This document shows, one piece after another, positions 11,591 to 25,500 of a stretch of DNA of 64,000 bases. Numbering within the stretch: the stretch's first letter is position 1; every line of letters starts with the position of its first letter. A model generated the notes under the pieces. The model did no database searches and was not told where the DNA came from. It saw nothing but the letters and a program-made list of their open reading frames with translations. The position numbers and the translations under genes are program-made. This DNA is from Anisakis pegreffii (lineage: Eukaryota; Nematoda; Chromadorea; Rhabditida; Anisakidae), in contig JAPYMA010000120.1 in NCBI GenBank assembly GCA_035041965.1, forward strand, positions 1 through 64,000. Reading direction: 5' to 3'.

Positions 11591-12326
11591 TCACTTCGGC
11601 AAAGTCACTTCTGCTTCTTCAATCGTTCGATCGCCCAACTGGATGAAGAAATTCAGAGCTTGTCGATATTCAAGAAAAAATGAACTCCGCAAAATGTTAA
11701 AGACATTAGAAATAATTGCGGACCGTTCATCATTGAGTTGTGTTGTCAGGTTCTCTGGAGATTCGCTAATTTTCTTTCGTTACGCTGCAAAAGAGGCAAC
11801 TCTGAAGGGGCTCGAAAACCAACTTTTTTCGTTCGTCCCGCTCTCGATTCCAAGAAACTCAGCGCATCACCCGAAAGAGTGCTCTTCGGCGCATTTGCTC
11901 GTTTGTCATTATCATCGCTAATGTGCTCATCAGTCCTCATGATGTAGTGTAAACTAAAAAGCGCTCCTGGTACCAACTCTTGCGACTGTGTTTTTGATTC
12001 AAACCGAAATCAAACGAACAATCATCAAATTTGAATCCTCTTCTGCAATTTCTCGGCCATTCGTGATGTGAATTGAAGAGATGACACGAAGACGGATGTT
12101 TTGGCCGGTAACAACATTTTGGTAGGCTATATTGTTGATTATAAGAGGCAGTCAGATTGAATTCTTCTACAAAATTCGTTGCCGAGAAATTTGATCATGA
12201 GAATATTTCGCAAAAATTCGGTTTTTACGGGGTGGACGATGAAAAATGGACATTTCAAGTCGATCAAAAAATCCTTCTAAAATCAGACGGCAATCGGCTC
12301 TTAAAAGGTCATCATGAAAAGATTCG
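11591..12326 (-). pseudogene. Unrecognised gene with an internal frameshift (or assembly indel)
   Basis: Two exons can be joined: 12326-12171 and 11953-11591, with phase 2 on both sides (donor ATTTT|GTAGAAG, acceptor CTTTTTAG). The first reads ESFHDDLLRADCRLILEGFF and continues basic. The second reads MRTDEHISDDNDKRANAPKS and stays open for about 60 codons. It then continues only after a one-base shift at an A-run near 11769-11778, with LNDERSAIISNVFNIL and a stop at 11591-11593. Both frames are charged and protein-like on either side of the shift, so this is probably one protein with a single-base deletion. The first exon starts at an acceptor needing two bases from upstream, so a further 5' exon is expected. 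No known family is recognised. Confidence 0.45.
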
Positions 12327-14176
12327 CTAATGGAAAATTCAATGGCACTATTGAGGCGAATAATAATTGGATAAATTTTTTGTGTTCAGGCTCAATGTAT
12401 TCCTATCCACAGTTCAAACACTGCTGTGTTTTCGTCTTCCAGTCATTTGTAGTACTATAATCAAAAATCGAAACGGCAGGTTGGCATCGAACGAAAAGTT
12501 CTCGAAAACTCATAATCCACTCTTATGTTGGCATTCATATATTTCGATTCTAAACTTCTGACCATATTTTTGTGTCCACATCAACACTCTAATTGATCGA
12601 TTGCATCAAACGTTCACTGAGTTTCTAAAAATTCGAATGCTTTATTTATCACTTTTATGATTACATTCGAGCAATTGGTGAACGCTTAAACAAACATAAA
12701 ATGTACGAAGCACTTCCATCCATAAACGAAAATACGTTTAAAAAACTAAGTGCTGTAACACATACGTTTATAGCGCAATAAATCACGGCATTTTCGATGA
12801 AAGTTTGAGTAGCAGCATATCACTTAACACATCGAACCTATTTCGTGGCTCCTTTCCTCTACATTCTCCACTGAAAAATGTGAGCATCAACGACATACAT
12901 ACGTTAAACGAGCTTTGATGCATTTCATTGGGTATTCTCACCAAATTTATGCAATTCACTGCATGAAGCCAGCCAACAGTCGAGGAACTTCTTTGAGAAT
13001 GAAATCAATGTGTTTAGTTTTAAACAATGGCTTGTTTCACGTATGTCGAATGTGTCTAAAACTGTTGCAGTGTTTTAGATGAGAAGATAATGATTCCTAA
13101 GGCAACTTTTCGTGTCTTTATTGAGCACTTCTGTGACATTATGCTTCAAAGACGTATGCAGTGAATTTTTGACTGAAGTGTAGGAAAAATTTTTTCAAGC
13201 AAGACAATGTATAAAATTGCAGTTAAGTGAGGACAACGAAAAGGACACAAACGCCTTAGCCAAAGCATTCAAACGTTCAAATGAACTCAAAAAAGCAACA
13301 ATACTAATTGTAAGAGTAGCAAAAAATAATCATTGAATCAATGACAATAATACTAGTAACAATAGTAGCAATAATAATCAACAAGGTTGTTTGTCTGTTA
13401 TACATTCATTATTCATTAAACGTCATTTTCCCACAACTCATCGAATGCTTATTGTTACCGACAGATATCGTCTTATTTCATTATATTATAAACACCCCCA
13501 CTCTCTTGAGCACTTGTTTTTCATCATCGAATGAATGTTTCAAATGTCATTTCCGTCACAAAATATAACTTTTAACCAACAAAAAAACTACTCGCGTGCA
13601 TTGGTTTGTTCAGAGAAACTCATCCGCACCGAAGCGTACTGGACACTTGCAGGTAGTTTTCATGAATGATTGCTTGAGTTGAGCAAGGAATTTATTCGAA
13701 GGAAAGGAGAATTATGCAAATAGCCAGGAAAACTATCAAACTGAACGCAACAGAAGTTGATCGTTCACGACAAAATGTTATAAAAACGTTTCAATTCCCA
13801 CTGTTCAAAAACCCACTTCCTTTTTGTGCCCGGCAATCAGTTGATCGAAAAGAATTTCAGCGTTTCTTTGGCTGTCTCGATCGGCTATACGCTTTATTCG
13901 CTTGTGTGATTTCAACACATTTTGCGATGTGAATGCCGGATCATTCGTCTAAGACTTCGTGTCATATCCTAAAATCGTAAAAGATGACTGTTTAAAAAAC
14001 ATCAAAAAATGCACCACTGTTCACTGAAAAAAAAGAAACAACAGCAGCATCGCTCATCAAAGTACTATTTTTTCGTTCATCATGCATCTTTTCAGCCATC
14101 CTTCCAAACTCTGTTGCGTGGTGCACCGATTAAGTCGAATTGCGATTATCTCCGCCCATGGCCTTTCTCGGTATTT
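12327..14176. other. No supported gene
   Basis: AT-rich. The upstream exon of the 11.6-12.3 kb gene probably lies here. A minus-strand segment near 12480-12520 reads MNANIRVDYE with a possible donor, but this is not secure. The 72-codon plus frame at 13714-13932 has no recognisable domain. Confidence 0.35.
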
Positions 14177-14200
14177 CATCATCATCATCATCATCACCAT
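14177..14200. repeat. (CAT)n microsatellite
   Basis: Eight CAT-type triplets, the seventh changed to CAC. The His-rich and Ile-rich frames crossing it are repeat artefacts. Confidence 0.9.
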
Positions 14201-17200
14201 TAGCATCATGATTATAATCATCGTCGGAATCATCACATTCTCTTCTCGTCATTTAATTCGATTCTCAGCCGCCGAAAATTTCCATCAGACTGATTGTGAG
14301 GCTGCTCACTGATCAGTTGGAGTAAAACAGTGCAGATAGTCACCTGAGGTCGTCTTGGTTGTTTGAGACGATGGTCAATAGTTGATCAATTAGTCCGATC
14401 CTAATATAGTGAGATTTCGTTTAACTCTCCTGAATCGCAAATTCTGGGTAAGCGTGCTGTTTCGAGAGAGATATGTGTGTGTGCTCATTCTTTTTCCATA
14501 TTTCGTAGTGTTTTCAACGCCTCACCTCATACAACTTGTTAACAAGAAGTTTTTATGAAAGCATGCGTACATCTATGAATAGCTAGGCGGATGGATGTAT
14601 AAACATAGACTGAGAGACGATGAAACAGAGACTGAGAGACGGATAAACTTAATTATTTATCATCAACTATTCAGTGTTTTCTTATTAAATTAGCATTTGT
14701 CAGTCGTCTTATTTAATTGCAATTTTTCCGCCTTATTCTGCTAGTGTTATTGTTGTTGCAGCTCTGCTGGATCACAAGATCGAATGTTAGTGAGTTCACT
14801 AAAAAACATAGTGTGGTTGGATGTCGTTTACTGCTTACCGACAGTGTTTTATTGTTGCTATTTCTATAGGAATTTTAGAGGTCCGTAACTAGAGCTATAG
14901 AGATGTATCAGAGCTTGTTCATCCCAAAATTGTGATTGTTCTGTCAAATTTGCAGTAAGGCCGTCCCAGTCTTAAGATCTGCTGAGGGATTGGTTTTGTT
15001 GAGGGTAATTGATAGGTTGGGTTCAACTGGAAAATTGGCGATTTCCTGGTGAATACGAAATGGGATTTTACCCAAATAACCGAGATAATAATGCTCACGT
15101 ATGGTGCTGCGTTGCTGCCGCAGACATGTAGTCTTCGTTTAAATTCAGCTCAGGTGCGGTGCTCGTTTGGAATTCGTTAGGTCAGATCTGGAGCATTGAG
15201 GGTGCCTTTAATCAAGCAATAAATGCATGATCCTTTGATTACTACGAGAATGCCTTGTTCACTAACGTATTCAATCATTGCATAGCAGCTGAATGCCAAA
15301 TAATCATGACTGTTGACGCTCTTTAAGCAATTTTATTCAATGTTCATCATTTTCAGTTATTTCAGTCGTAAACCTGATGTCAAATTGAAACCTAGTGGAT
15401 GTTCACGTAATCAACTAGGAGTTATAAGTGCCCTAAGGGTGATTAATCGAATGAGTAAAATGTACAATAATCAATAACAACACACTCAATAAGCTCATAT
15501 TACAGACAGAGATAACGCACTTTAAAAGGCTCATTCGGAATAACTCCAATAGAACATAATTTGCGAACGCATAGAACGTTAAAGGTTATTGTCTGCAGAT
15601 AATTCAATCAACTTTTCGGGATATTCTCTGTGCTGACAGCTGTCCGTCTTCATTTTTTGTTTAATTATCATCTGCGCTTGTTGTTGCCCATCGATGTAAT
15701 ATTCAGTGCTTAAGGGATTTGCTGAATTCATTTGTTCATTCGATGATTCACGTAACTTATTCATTCGATGCATACGGACAATGAAGGAAGGAAGGAAGAA
15801 AATACGCATAATGAACGAGGAAAGTGAATGAAAATGTGAAGGAAAGAAGCTATTTAATGATTGAGTGTTATTGTACTTATATGATTGTAACAATCGTGTT
15901 CTGAACATCATTCACTTCGATCCCATATACTACATCGGATATGCGTTATTTTGAAATGCCGAATTTCATTCAGATATCACCTTTGACTGAGAACAGTCTT
16001 CATGAGTGACTCAGATTATCGCGTAAAGTTGAAGGTTCCGCTGAAAAAAAAGTTCTGTAAAGTTAAAAAAAACAGATTTTAAAAGTTCTATTCTACTGGG
16101 AAATTGTGTGCTTGGCTGATGAGGTCTGTTCATTAGGAAGCCTTCGAAGGAACTCCATTTTGCCGTAAAAAGAGCACATATTCGGACTTTACTATAATAT
16201 TCGAGCTGTACTCAATGATTATGGGTCGAGAAATGCAGGCAATCATGCTGTTTTAGTTGCATTTCTTTTTGAACACAGCAAACCGTCCCCATATAGTAGC
16301 CTTACCAATTAGGTTCACACCAGAAATTGCAACGGTAGTTGTTATCCTTGTTATGTTCATCGATTTGCAATTACTGTATCCAAATTTATCGAGCAACTAA
16401 AGATGTTCGTTGCTCGGTCTCATATCAAATAACAATAGCCGTGTATCGGATCTAGTGTAAAGAGAGAATGCGAATGTGTTATTCAATTATAGAGTTTCAT
16501 TATTTTAGCGATGATACAATGCACATCAACGAGCACATTTTCCATTTCACGTCTTTCTATCCGCTTTGTGAAGCCTCTAATAAAATGAGACTTTACCTCC
16601 TCGCTGCAATCATTCGCACTTTCGTACTTCCCACTTTTTATCCTCATTACTAGTCATTTCGTTGTGTTAGTTTTTACGAGTCAATTTTTTTGTCTTATAG
16701 TTAGTTTATATCACATAAGAACGTAATTCAGGAAGCAACATTCCATACTTCCTTCGATGCTTCTCACTTCCCTTAAACAGATCATTCGCCTTGAAATGTT
16801 GTGATAATGTGCGTCACTAAGTTAAGTACTCACAATCAGTGAAATATGAAATATTAATGTATAGCCTTATCGTTCAAGGCTTTCACGTCAGTGACTGATT
16901 ATATGTAAATCTGAAAAAAAAATTCTCTTGTTCTATCTTTAGTCCCAGTGCGTTCTTCAATTAGCTGTTCGAATGTTTAATCTGATAATGCTTAAACGTT
17001 TGATTTTTTTTATTTGGGACTTTCTGTGAATGTTCAATCGGATAAGGAGACGAAGCGCACGATTTTTTCATTCTTTAAATTCCAAAAGACTGAGACTATC
17101 GCCATATTATATCAGACCAGTCTGCATCACAAAACCCACTCTCCAGACTTCCTAAATCATTTTATTGTTCCAAACTTCAAGCTTGTGCAATCCCAAAGGG

Positions 17201-19141
17201 TCTGAAATAACGGGCAGTTACGAAAGCACTCTTAAATGATGCCGTTGCGGTACCCTAGCGAATAGAAGCATCATAAGCGTCTACCGTCGACCAGTTGAGT
17301 GCGCACAGTTCAACAACGCTAAATTTGTGTCGAATCAAAACATGTTCTCGGGCATTTATGTATTCAGCACATGCCTCAATGAATAAACATCCATCCATAT
17401 AAATCCACTCTCAACCGATTCCGTTTTTCACTTTTTATCAAATCTCATTCTGCTGTCACATTTGAATTCCTTGATGGATGCACTTGGTTATATCAACAAT
17501 ATTTCAATCATCCAACATTCGTCCACATCGCACGATTCTCGTCACTATTTCAGTAGATTTGCCATTATTTGTGAGCTCTGTTCAGTGTGCTCAGATGTTT
17601 GCCCTTATTTCAGTTTATTAGTGAATGCAAAATTTGTCAATATTCAGCGCATCATTCTTTCAATATATCTGTCAGTATTTTGCAATGCAGATCCAATTAT
17701 TTCATAACTGTTTCAGCAGATTACTGAAATTCTTTAGTGCCATTTTCTACCTTGGTCGGGTGGGCGATGTGAGAGTAATGCTGCTGTCTGTGAGTGCGTC
17801 GTTCTGTTATTCGTAACTCATTTCCGTCGTATGTCAATAAATAACTGTCGAAAGAGATGAATGTGAAACATGAAAGTAAGTGTAGCATCAAGACAAGTGC
17901 ACTCTAAGCTAGTGGCTTGTAAGCATATAACTCATCCGCTCGTAAAACAGTTTATTCCGTCTTGCCACACTTTCCAGTCTTATTATTCGGCTCAATTTAG
18001 GGTGGTTTTATTACTTCAGCATGTAAATAAATGATCAACTGTTTAATGCATCCTACATTCTCACCATCAGTTTCATTTGCTTCGGCTACATAAAATCATT
18101 TAAGAGATGTTTTTCATTTGAATGTGATGACAACACATTTTATGCGATTATGCATATAGCAAGTAAGCAATTACAACTAATTAGAAGCATATGCCCTTCT
18201 GTTATCAGATAATATCACTTTGATTTTTTCCTCTCATCATAGCCAACTTCTGTATTCATGACTGTCCAGCTTGTTGAATGATGAGTTTTTCAGGCTGAAC
18301 AGTGCCCTTAGAGGTAGTTGTTGAACACCAAACATGATCTGCACAAATATGCGTGAAAATTACTTTGACTACATCCTCACATGAAAGCATTTCATTACAT
18401 CCTATGTTATCATTCATTGTTAATGTGAAGAAATCTCTTTTTGTTGTATATCTTTGAAAATTTTGCAACTGAAGTCAGTTCGCATCTAATACTGGCGTAT
18501 TCCTCGAAAGACTGTGCTGAAATTGGCATCTTATTTTGAAATGTCAATTAGCTCTTGAGTGAAAAAATTGAAAAATTAACGAGATTGCTTCCATGAATCA
18601 TTCCATCAATTGGAAGAGATATGCCATTTCAACTGATGTTTCAAGCTGTTCGGCACTCAATGAAACAAACATGTGTGCAACCAATAAAAATGAATGACAA
18701 TGTTTTTCGAAGACGATTTCCAACGGCAACAAGACCTGAACGAAGCAAAACGAAAACGTTTTCGATTTAAGAAACGAAGAACAAAGCACAGCTCTTATTG
18801 TGGAGATACACTCTCCTCATTTGTCCATTCATCCTTCGACCAGTGTAGCAGTTTTTGCTTGAAACACTCTCATTAAAAGACTCTTGAGCGCACAATGGTT
18901 TCAGACTATTGTCTCAGTGTCTCATTTATCACTGCCGTAATTTTTACTAAGGTTCGAAGAACTGCAAATTGTCACGAATTGTCTTGCTAAAACAAATTGA
19001 TGCATTCATTTGTGTTGCAATGTCCTTGCAGTATCGCGAGTTTAATGGTGCTGTTAGGTTATGCTGAACATTCAATGGCAGTTTGCGTCAATATCTTCGA
19101 ATGCTCATATCCTAATCCACTAACGTAACAACGTTAAATTT
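14201..19141. other. Long gene-poor region
   Basis: Nearly 5 kb without a recognisable gene on either strand. Two minus-strand frames have protein-like composition but no domain: 15579-15911, whose last 65 codons are hydrophilic and Gln/Asn-rich, and 18256-18468, which holds a Cys-containing stretch ending in IIQQAGQS. They may be isolated exons. I see no tRNA, rRNA or transposon signature. Confidence 0.4.
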
Positions 19142-19378
19142 TCATTTGAACGAAAGCCTCTCTCGCAACACGTTTGAGTTAAGCAATTTAGCATGAGGAG
19201 CGATTGGTTTTGGCGTAGGCAATCTGAAAATTTTGACATCTGACCGTTTCGATCGCCTCTGAGAAGATCTGAAGCAGACAGGATAAAGTCCAACTTCTGT
19301 CTCAGTCCTGAAATCCCGCGTTAGCAAAAACTCAGTTCTGCTACGACTAATTTTAAGTCTTCTCCCAAACTTATGCAA
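19142..19378 (-). CDS. Possible small basic protein upstream of the EF-hand gene
   Basis: A 79-codon ATG-to-stop frame on the minus strand, divergent from the EF-hand gene, with starts only about 200 bp apart. The product is strongly basic (many Arg and Lys, runs such as SSQRRSKRSDVK) with no membrane segment and one Cys. No homologue is recognised. It could be a real short gene sharing a bidirectional promoter, or chance. Confidence 0.3.
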   Translation of the reverse strand: MHKFGRRLKISRSRTEFLLTRDFRTETEVGLYPVCFRSSQRRSKRSDVKIFRLPTPKPIAPHAKLLNSNVLRERLSFK

Positions 19379-19573
19379 TCATGATGAACATAGTTTTTAA
19401 CGACGATTGAGCGGCTCGAATTTCACATGGTTTTATAATGATCTGTTTAACCATTTCAGGATTCATTCCACTTTCAAATCTGAATTCTCGAATAATCGAT
19501 CAGTCGATTCGGACGTTCAATTCGCTAGCGTTACAAAATCTACATTAAGTTGATCGTTGTGCCCTGAACGATT

Positions 19574-22500
19574 ATGTCAGATAAAGACCAGGTGTTCTGG
19601 GATGCCGTCATGGACCACAATAAGGGTGGTGGTTGTGAGAAACGCATTTTCAAACGATTCAAGAAGCGCAGCAAACCGATCAATGTCGAGCATCTCGCTG
19701 AAACGTTCGGTGTTGACAAAAAAGAGATTGAGCAGGTGATTCCAACTCGACGTCATAATTGAGTCAACAATCGAATACAGTGTAACTAATAAATCCGAAA
19801 TGAATCACTCTCCATTCAATATACACGCAAACGAATTGAATTCAAAAGCGTTTTTCGATAATTCGTAATTAATTTTCGAATACTTTCAATTTGTCAGCTC
19901 TGATGTGAGTAACGCACATCACTCTTCCACAAACACGGCACTCATTCGAAACACTCGCCATCATTCATCTCATTTCACGATCTCAGAATGCAATTGGAGA
20001 GCGTTCAAAAATATGTCAAACTATCAAACATATCCATGTACTATGGCTGAGCTTTTGTAGAAATGGGGCGCCTACATGTGGGATGTGCTTGTTTCAGCCC
20101 TACTTGTGAGCATAACGAAATCTTTTCTTGAGCATTGAAGTGTTTAGTATAACAAATGTTCAGTTACAGAGACCAAGGGGCTTGAATAATTTTGAAAGTT
20201 CAACATTGGTTCTATGTAACTTAGAAGCGTTCATGAAGATGATTACGAATGCACTCTTTGGATTTACTAAAAATAAACTGAAACTTGTCGAAACGTGATG
20301 GTATCATTGCATGGGAGCACGCACATGCATTTAACTCGTTTTGCAAATACTCATCATTAATTGAGAATTATAGCTGTTGTTGTTGAAAGTACTGATGCAC
20401 TTCGTGCTTTATTACTCCACTTTCATGCATTTCGAGTAGCAAAGCAGACGTTTACGATGTTAGCGAATTATTCAATTAGTTCAGCTGCCTCAGTCATTCG
20501 TCAATTGACGTTGACAGTTCGTGGTTCGTCACCACTGCTACTTTTTCTGATTGTTTTCACTCGTAAACGATTGCCTCCATATGAAAGTTTCGTAATTGTA
20601 ACATGTCGATCTCTATACGCCTTCAACTTCGGTAGAACCTTTTTGATGATTGTGGAAAAAAACGTTTTTGAATTTGTGATTAACAAAGTGCTTCTAAATT
20701 GATAATAGTAATGCGACATACTACATCAAATTGAGCATAGTTCTTGAAATTATATTAGCATTTTGAGCGTGTTAACATTGGGGGATATGACTGAGAATAT
20801 TTGCTAGATTTACTGAGAGACAGGGAAGAGCAGATGCCTTCGTGTTGTCACGAAACATCCCGGTTCATGCCTCTCTTAAATGACATTCTTGCTTATTGTT
20901 AACAGTTAACGATATTGCAATAATGGACAGTTGTCACTCATTTTTAGCCTGGAATACAGTTCTCATTCGGCGGTGAACTTAGGCTAGACAGAGTACAATA
21001 ATGAAATGGTATACTTATATTAGGTTAATATCAAGCATTTTTGATTCTAATTATGAACTTAACTGAAGACTTAGAGCAACTAAGTTGGTGAAAGTCTTCA
21101 GGTAGTTTGCTGATTCTTCAGATTTTAGTGAAAAATTCAGCACTCAAAGAGCTCAGTAGATGTGTTCATCATTTTATGCGAAAATAGAAACGTTTTGCTG
21201 CTATTTTTGTGTGACGAGCCTGCAAAATGCAATTCAACCTCTTGGTTCATTTCTTTCAAACTCCTTCCAAAATTCATCATTGACTATGACGAGGTTTGCA
21301 GAGGTATCAATCAATCGTGTCAGTTTGCAGGTCTACTCGCTATTCATGAAGATCGACGACGACCGAAGTGGCAGCATTACGGCGCCAGAGATCGCACATG
21401 TCCTCAGCAATTTTGGATGTGATGTATCTCCAAAAATTGTTCAGGTACACACACAGTACTATCATCTTTATCCTTCCATTAAATACTATCAGTATTTTTG
21501 TTATACTTCGCCTCATCCTTATTAATTTCTCATCGCACCAACTGCCACTATCGCATACTTACTCTCTGTCAACTATCAAAAAATTCCACAGGGCCACGAA
21601 AATATCATTTGGTTTAGAAAAAAAGCTCTCACTGAGCATTGCAGTCAACAAAACAAAATGAATTGTCTAAAGGAGCATGACAGAAATTAGAATTTCAGGC
21701 TGTAATGCGTTCATCGGATAAAAATGGTGATGGTGAAATCACTTTTGAAGAATTTTTAGCAGTTGCTTTGTCAAAGTCAAAGGTTTGTTCTGCTTTGAAT
21801 TCACCATATTTCGGTTATTGAAAAAGAATATCGTAAATGAATCAGCAAAGCGATCAGTTAAATCAATTAGCGAACCTTATTTCATTATAACTACTTGCTG
21901 CTCAATGGTATCTCCCCTTTAACTACTGTCTTATAATTAATTTTTGATGCTGACTCGATTCTCATGAAATATGATGCATACAGATACGTGCATGTGAACA
22001 AGTCAGGCTTTCTACATTCATAATTACTCGGAATATGTGCAAAGTTGAATGATTACACTTTATTAAAACGTCACATATTACACAGTTCTGTAAATCTTTA
22101 CTAAAGATGAAGAAACTGGGAGAAAGTTCACAAAATCTCAGCATTGAGTGCTGGTTTTTTTTTAAACTGAATGTTCTAGCACGATCGTTTTGGGAGCAAA
22201 ATTGCCGATGATTATGTATGATCATTATAATGTCAAAGATTGTAGGTAATCAGCACGACAGCATTGGTCATAAAAGCAGTAGTGCAAAACAATTTGATGA
22301 ATCAAAACAGCAGTAGAGTTATAAGTAGTAAAACTAATAAAATATTAACAAAAGTAGAAGTGAGACGGATTTGGTTACAAAATTAAAGTTTTTTTTCCAA
22401 AGATAATAGAGAATGTTTGTGCAGAATGTATAATATGAGCATTTTATGAATATCGTATACGCCGTTCTGGATTGGATGACTTTTCAATTAAAACTCATCT

Positions 22501-25500
22501 CTTTTCAATGCTCACTACACAACTAGTAATATTTAACGACCTTCATAAAGTGCTTTTTATTATGACCATAAACAATAGCAACTTGAATGAAGACAAAAAA
22601 CGAGCAATGGACACAGAATCACACCATAAAGTTCATTCGAGGGAAATCGATGGAAATTATGAAGGCAATGCGCAAAATAAGCAGTAAAATAATGCCCGCG
22701 CAATAAAATCCTTGCTTACAAAGGCTGATTTGTTCACAAGCAGTTTTCTAGAGTGCAAAGTAATCCAGTGTTACATGGACAGAACTCGAACGGTTTATTG
22801 CAAACGGGGAGTCTTTAAATGTTCATCTTGAACCGGGTAGTTTATGTGTATGAGATCCCTCCGTTTTCAAATGACATCCCTTCTTGAGTTTTCACGCATT
22901 CTCTGAAATTCTGGTGACGAGCTATCATTCAACAAAACTGAAACTTCAGAAAAGAATAACTTTGCATTCGCAATCAACAAATGTTGAAGATAATGTTATT
23001 TCTGAAAGTAATTAGAAACTAGTGAAACTTCGATTGGATATTCCAAAACATTGTGGCTTGATTGCAGCTGAAGAAGTATAAAGACAGTATGCCTCATGTG
23101 ACGAAGATGTTGGAAGAGCGAAATGAACAATACGTTCGTTGTTTATGTGATTATTTGATTTGCAATGAGATTATATAACACTGTGTCATCGACTTCGTGC
23201 TTTCGCTTCAAAAGTTGACAAATTCCATGAATTCATAAAATCTATGCGACAGTTGCTATCTTACCCTATAACATTCATCACGTTCATTATTGACCATGTT
23301 CACCACCTTCATTTTCGTATTTTAATTCAAATACCACATGCCATATTTAGAACCTTTACAACCTCTCATTCAAGGCCTATCTTACATCATTTACCTTCGT
23401 ACCACCCTTGCCATATTTATTCTCTCAGCGCACCCGTCCATCACCACATTCCATTAGTACATTATTCCTTCAGTATCCCATAAACACTTTCATCACCTTT
23501 CAACTCACTACACGACAACTCAAGTGTTCTAACTTATAGCAATGAGAATCAGTGTCGAATTAAGCAAAGTGGAGTTCGAAGGGGTGCAATCACGCGGTGT
23601 CCCCATGACATAAACCCTAGTCGCACGAATGCGAGTGGTTTTCAGAAGCTTCAACGGGCGAGAAAATAAGTCGATTGTAGAAAAAAAGGAATGATGACTT
23701 GCAGACATTACCAGAATGAACATATCGTAATCTGTGTAAATTATCTTGAAAACTCTGTATCTCTTCGTGCATCGGGAACATCACACAATAGATTAAACCC
23801 ATGTGATTGATGTAAAGAACGCGGCTATCATCGATTTTTGCGCCTAAAGGCCTCAAGCCTAAACTTAAACCCAATCTGGAATGGGTATTTACTCCATGCA
23901 GTGTATTGCTGAGTGAATATTGGTTGTGTGTGAGAGAGTGAGAAGACATTCCAAATTCATTTCACTGAAAAAATCTTGCATTTGTTGTTGCCATAAGTCG
24001 TTCTTTATAACAATAGTGATTATTTAGTAATGTCTGATTTTTGATAGTATTTCGAATTTGGGAAAATATATTTCTGCTGAACTGGTTTTTTGTTCAATTA
24101 CCATTACGAGTCGTTGCTGATCGGAATCACAAGCAGTTTTGAGAGTCCTTTCTCTGAGGCTTATCTTTCTTTTTCTTCACCTGAAGCTACTTCCGAGGTT
24201 GATGTATACTGAGGCTCGTCTCAGGCCCAGACTGGAGTTGATATCGTCTCATCTGAGTTTTAGGCCGATATCCACATCGGAGCTGGAGCATTTCCTGGAT
24301 TTAGGGTGATTATGATTATGATGATGATAGTATTCAAAATTTCAGATCCATTTGCTTTTCTTCAGTCAGTTGTGATAGGTACCAAGTTTCTTTCTCCTTT
24401 TGTTTATCACAAAGGTTTAGAGCGACACCGTAGAAGAGATCCTGAACCACTTATTGTAATAAATCATTGCACAAGAGAGGAATCTTCATGAGGCCCTAAG
24501 GATGGGTTGGGTCCGAATTCCGAACATGACGTGAACAGACTTTCGAGTTATCATTTTCGAAAACTGACGTAAAGTATCTTGTTTCAAGTTGCGATGGAAT
24601 GTGAATATGAAATATTTCACGTAATTCAATCGCACTCTAAGTCACTCCAACGATCTGATCTGATCAAAGAGCATGCCCAAACTAAATCTCATGATGACTC
24701 TAAGAACTCTAAGAGCTCATTTCAGAATGCGAATTACGACAATGTATTGCCACTCACAATTCCTTTTCTGTTACTCATAAAGCGACATCATAGCGATTCT
24801 AGAATGTTCAAAGTTCATCCAAAACCAACGCAATATGATGATCATGCACTTTAGCATATTTGTTTGACTATGGACAATCATAGAAGATAAACATTCCGAA
24901 ATGAAATAGAGAGGATCTCATAATGTATGTATTCAACGAAATGCGTCACTAGGGCATGATTTCGGATTGGAGTGGGTGTTGTTTTTTGAACGATTCGCAT
25001 ACTGACAGCCAGCATAACGATGATAGATAGATATTGCATACTTTTTGTTGATCGTAATACATCTAATTTAAATATCTCAAAGTGGATAAAGATGATTGAT
25101 TTGAGTAAGTCTTCTGTTAAGAAGTCTTCTGTTAACCACTCAGTGCGCGCCGTAATTTTGGGGTGCTTACTGACGAATTTGATAGATGGATCTAGGCCGA
25201 TGGACGTAGACCTCAATCACCATCAACAACAACGACAATTTGATGTGACTGATCTCAAGGGAGTTCAACTCGAAGTTGGGATGATGCATGACAATGGGAG
25301 TGATGAAGACAATAACTTCGTTTTCGGGGGAAAACGATGATTACTATAGCTAATATGATCATTATTATTCTTATTTATATTATCGATATTGTTGTTGATA
25401 TTACGCATTATATTCGCGTTATCTAGATAGAGAATGTAGGGGATTGTAGTGTTACCATGTTATTGGAGCGATTGCCAATTAATGCCTCTCACTATTTTCA

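Noticed and set aside
12160..12335. Plus-strand frame containing EKFDHENISQKFGFYGVDDE
   Set aside because: It is the complement of the minus-strand exon at 12326-12171, which has splice sites and continues in phase. The plus frame has no start or splice context.
14009..14312. Frames with His-rich and Ile-rich ends
   Set aside because: Artefacts of the (CAT)n microsatellite at 14177-14200.
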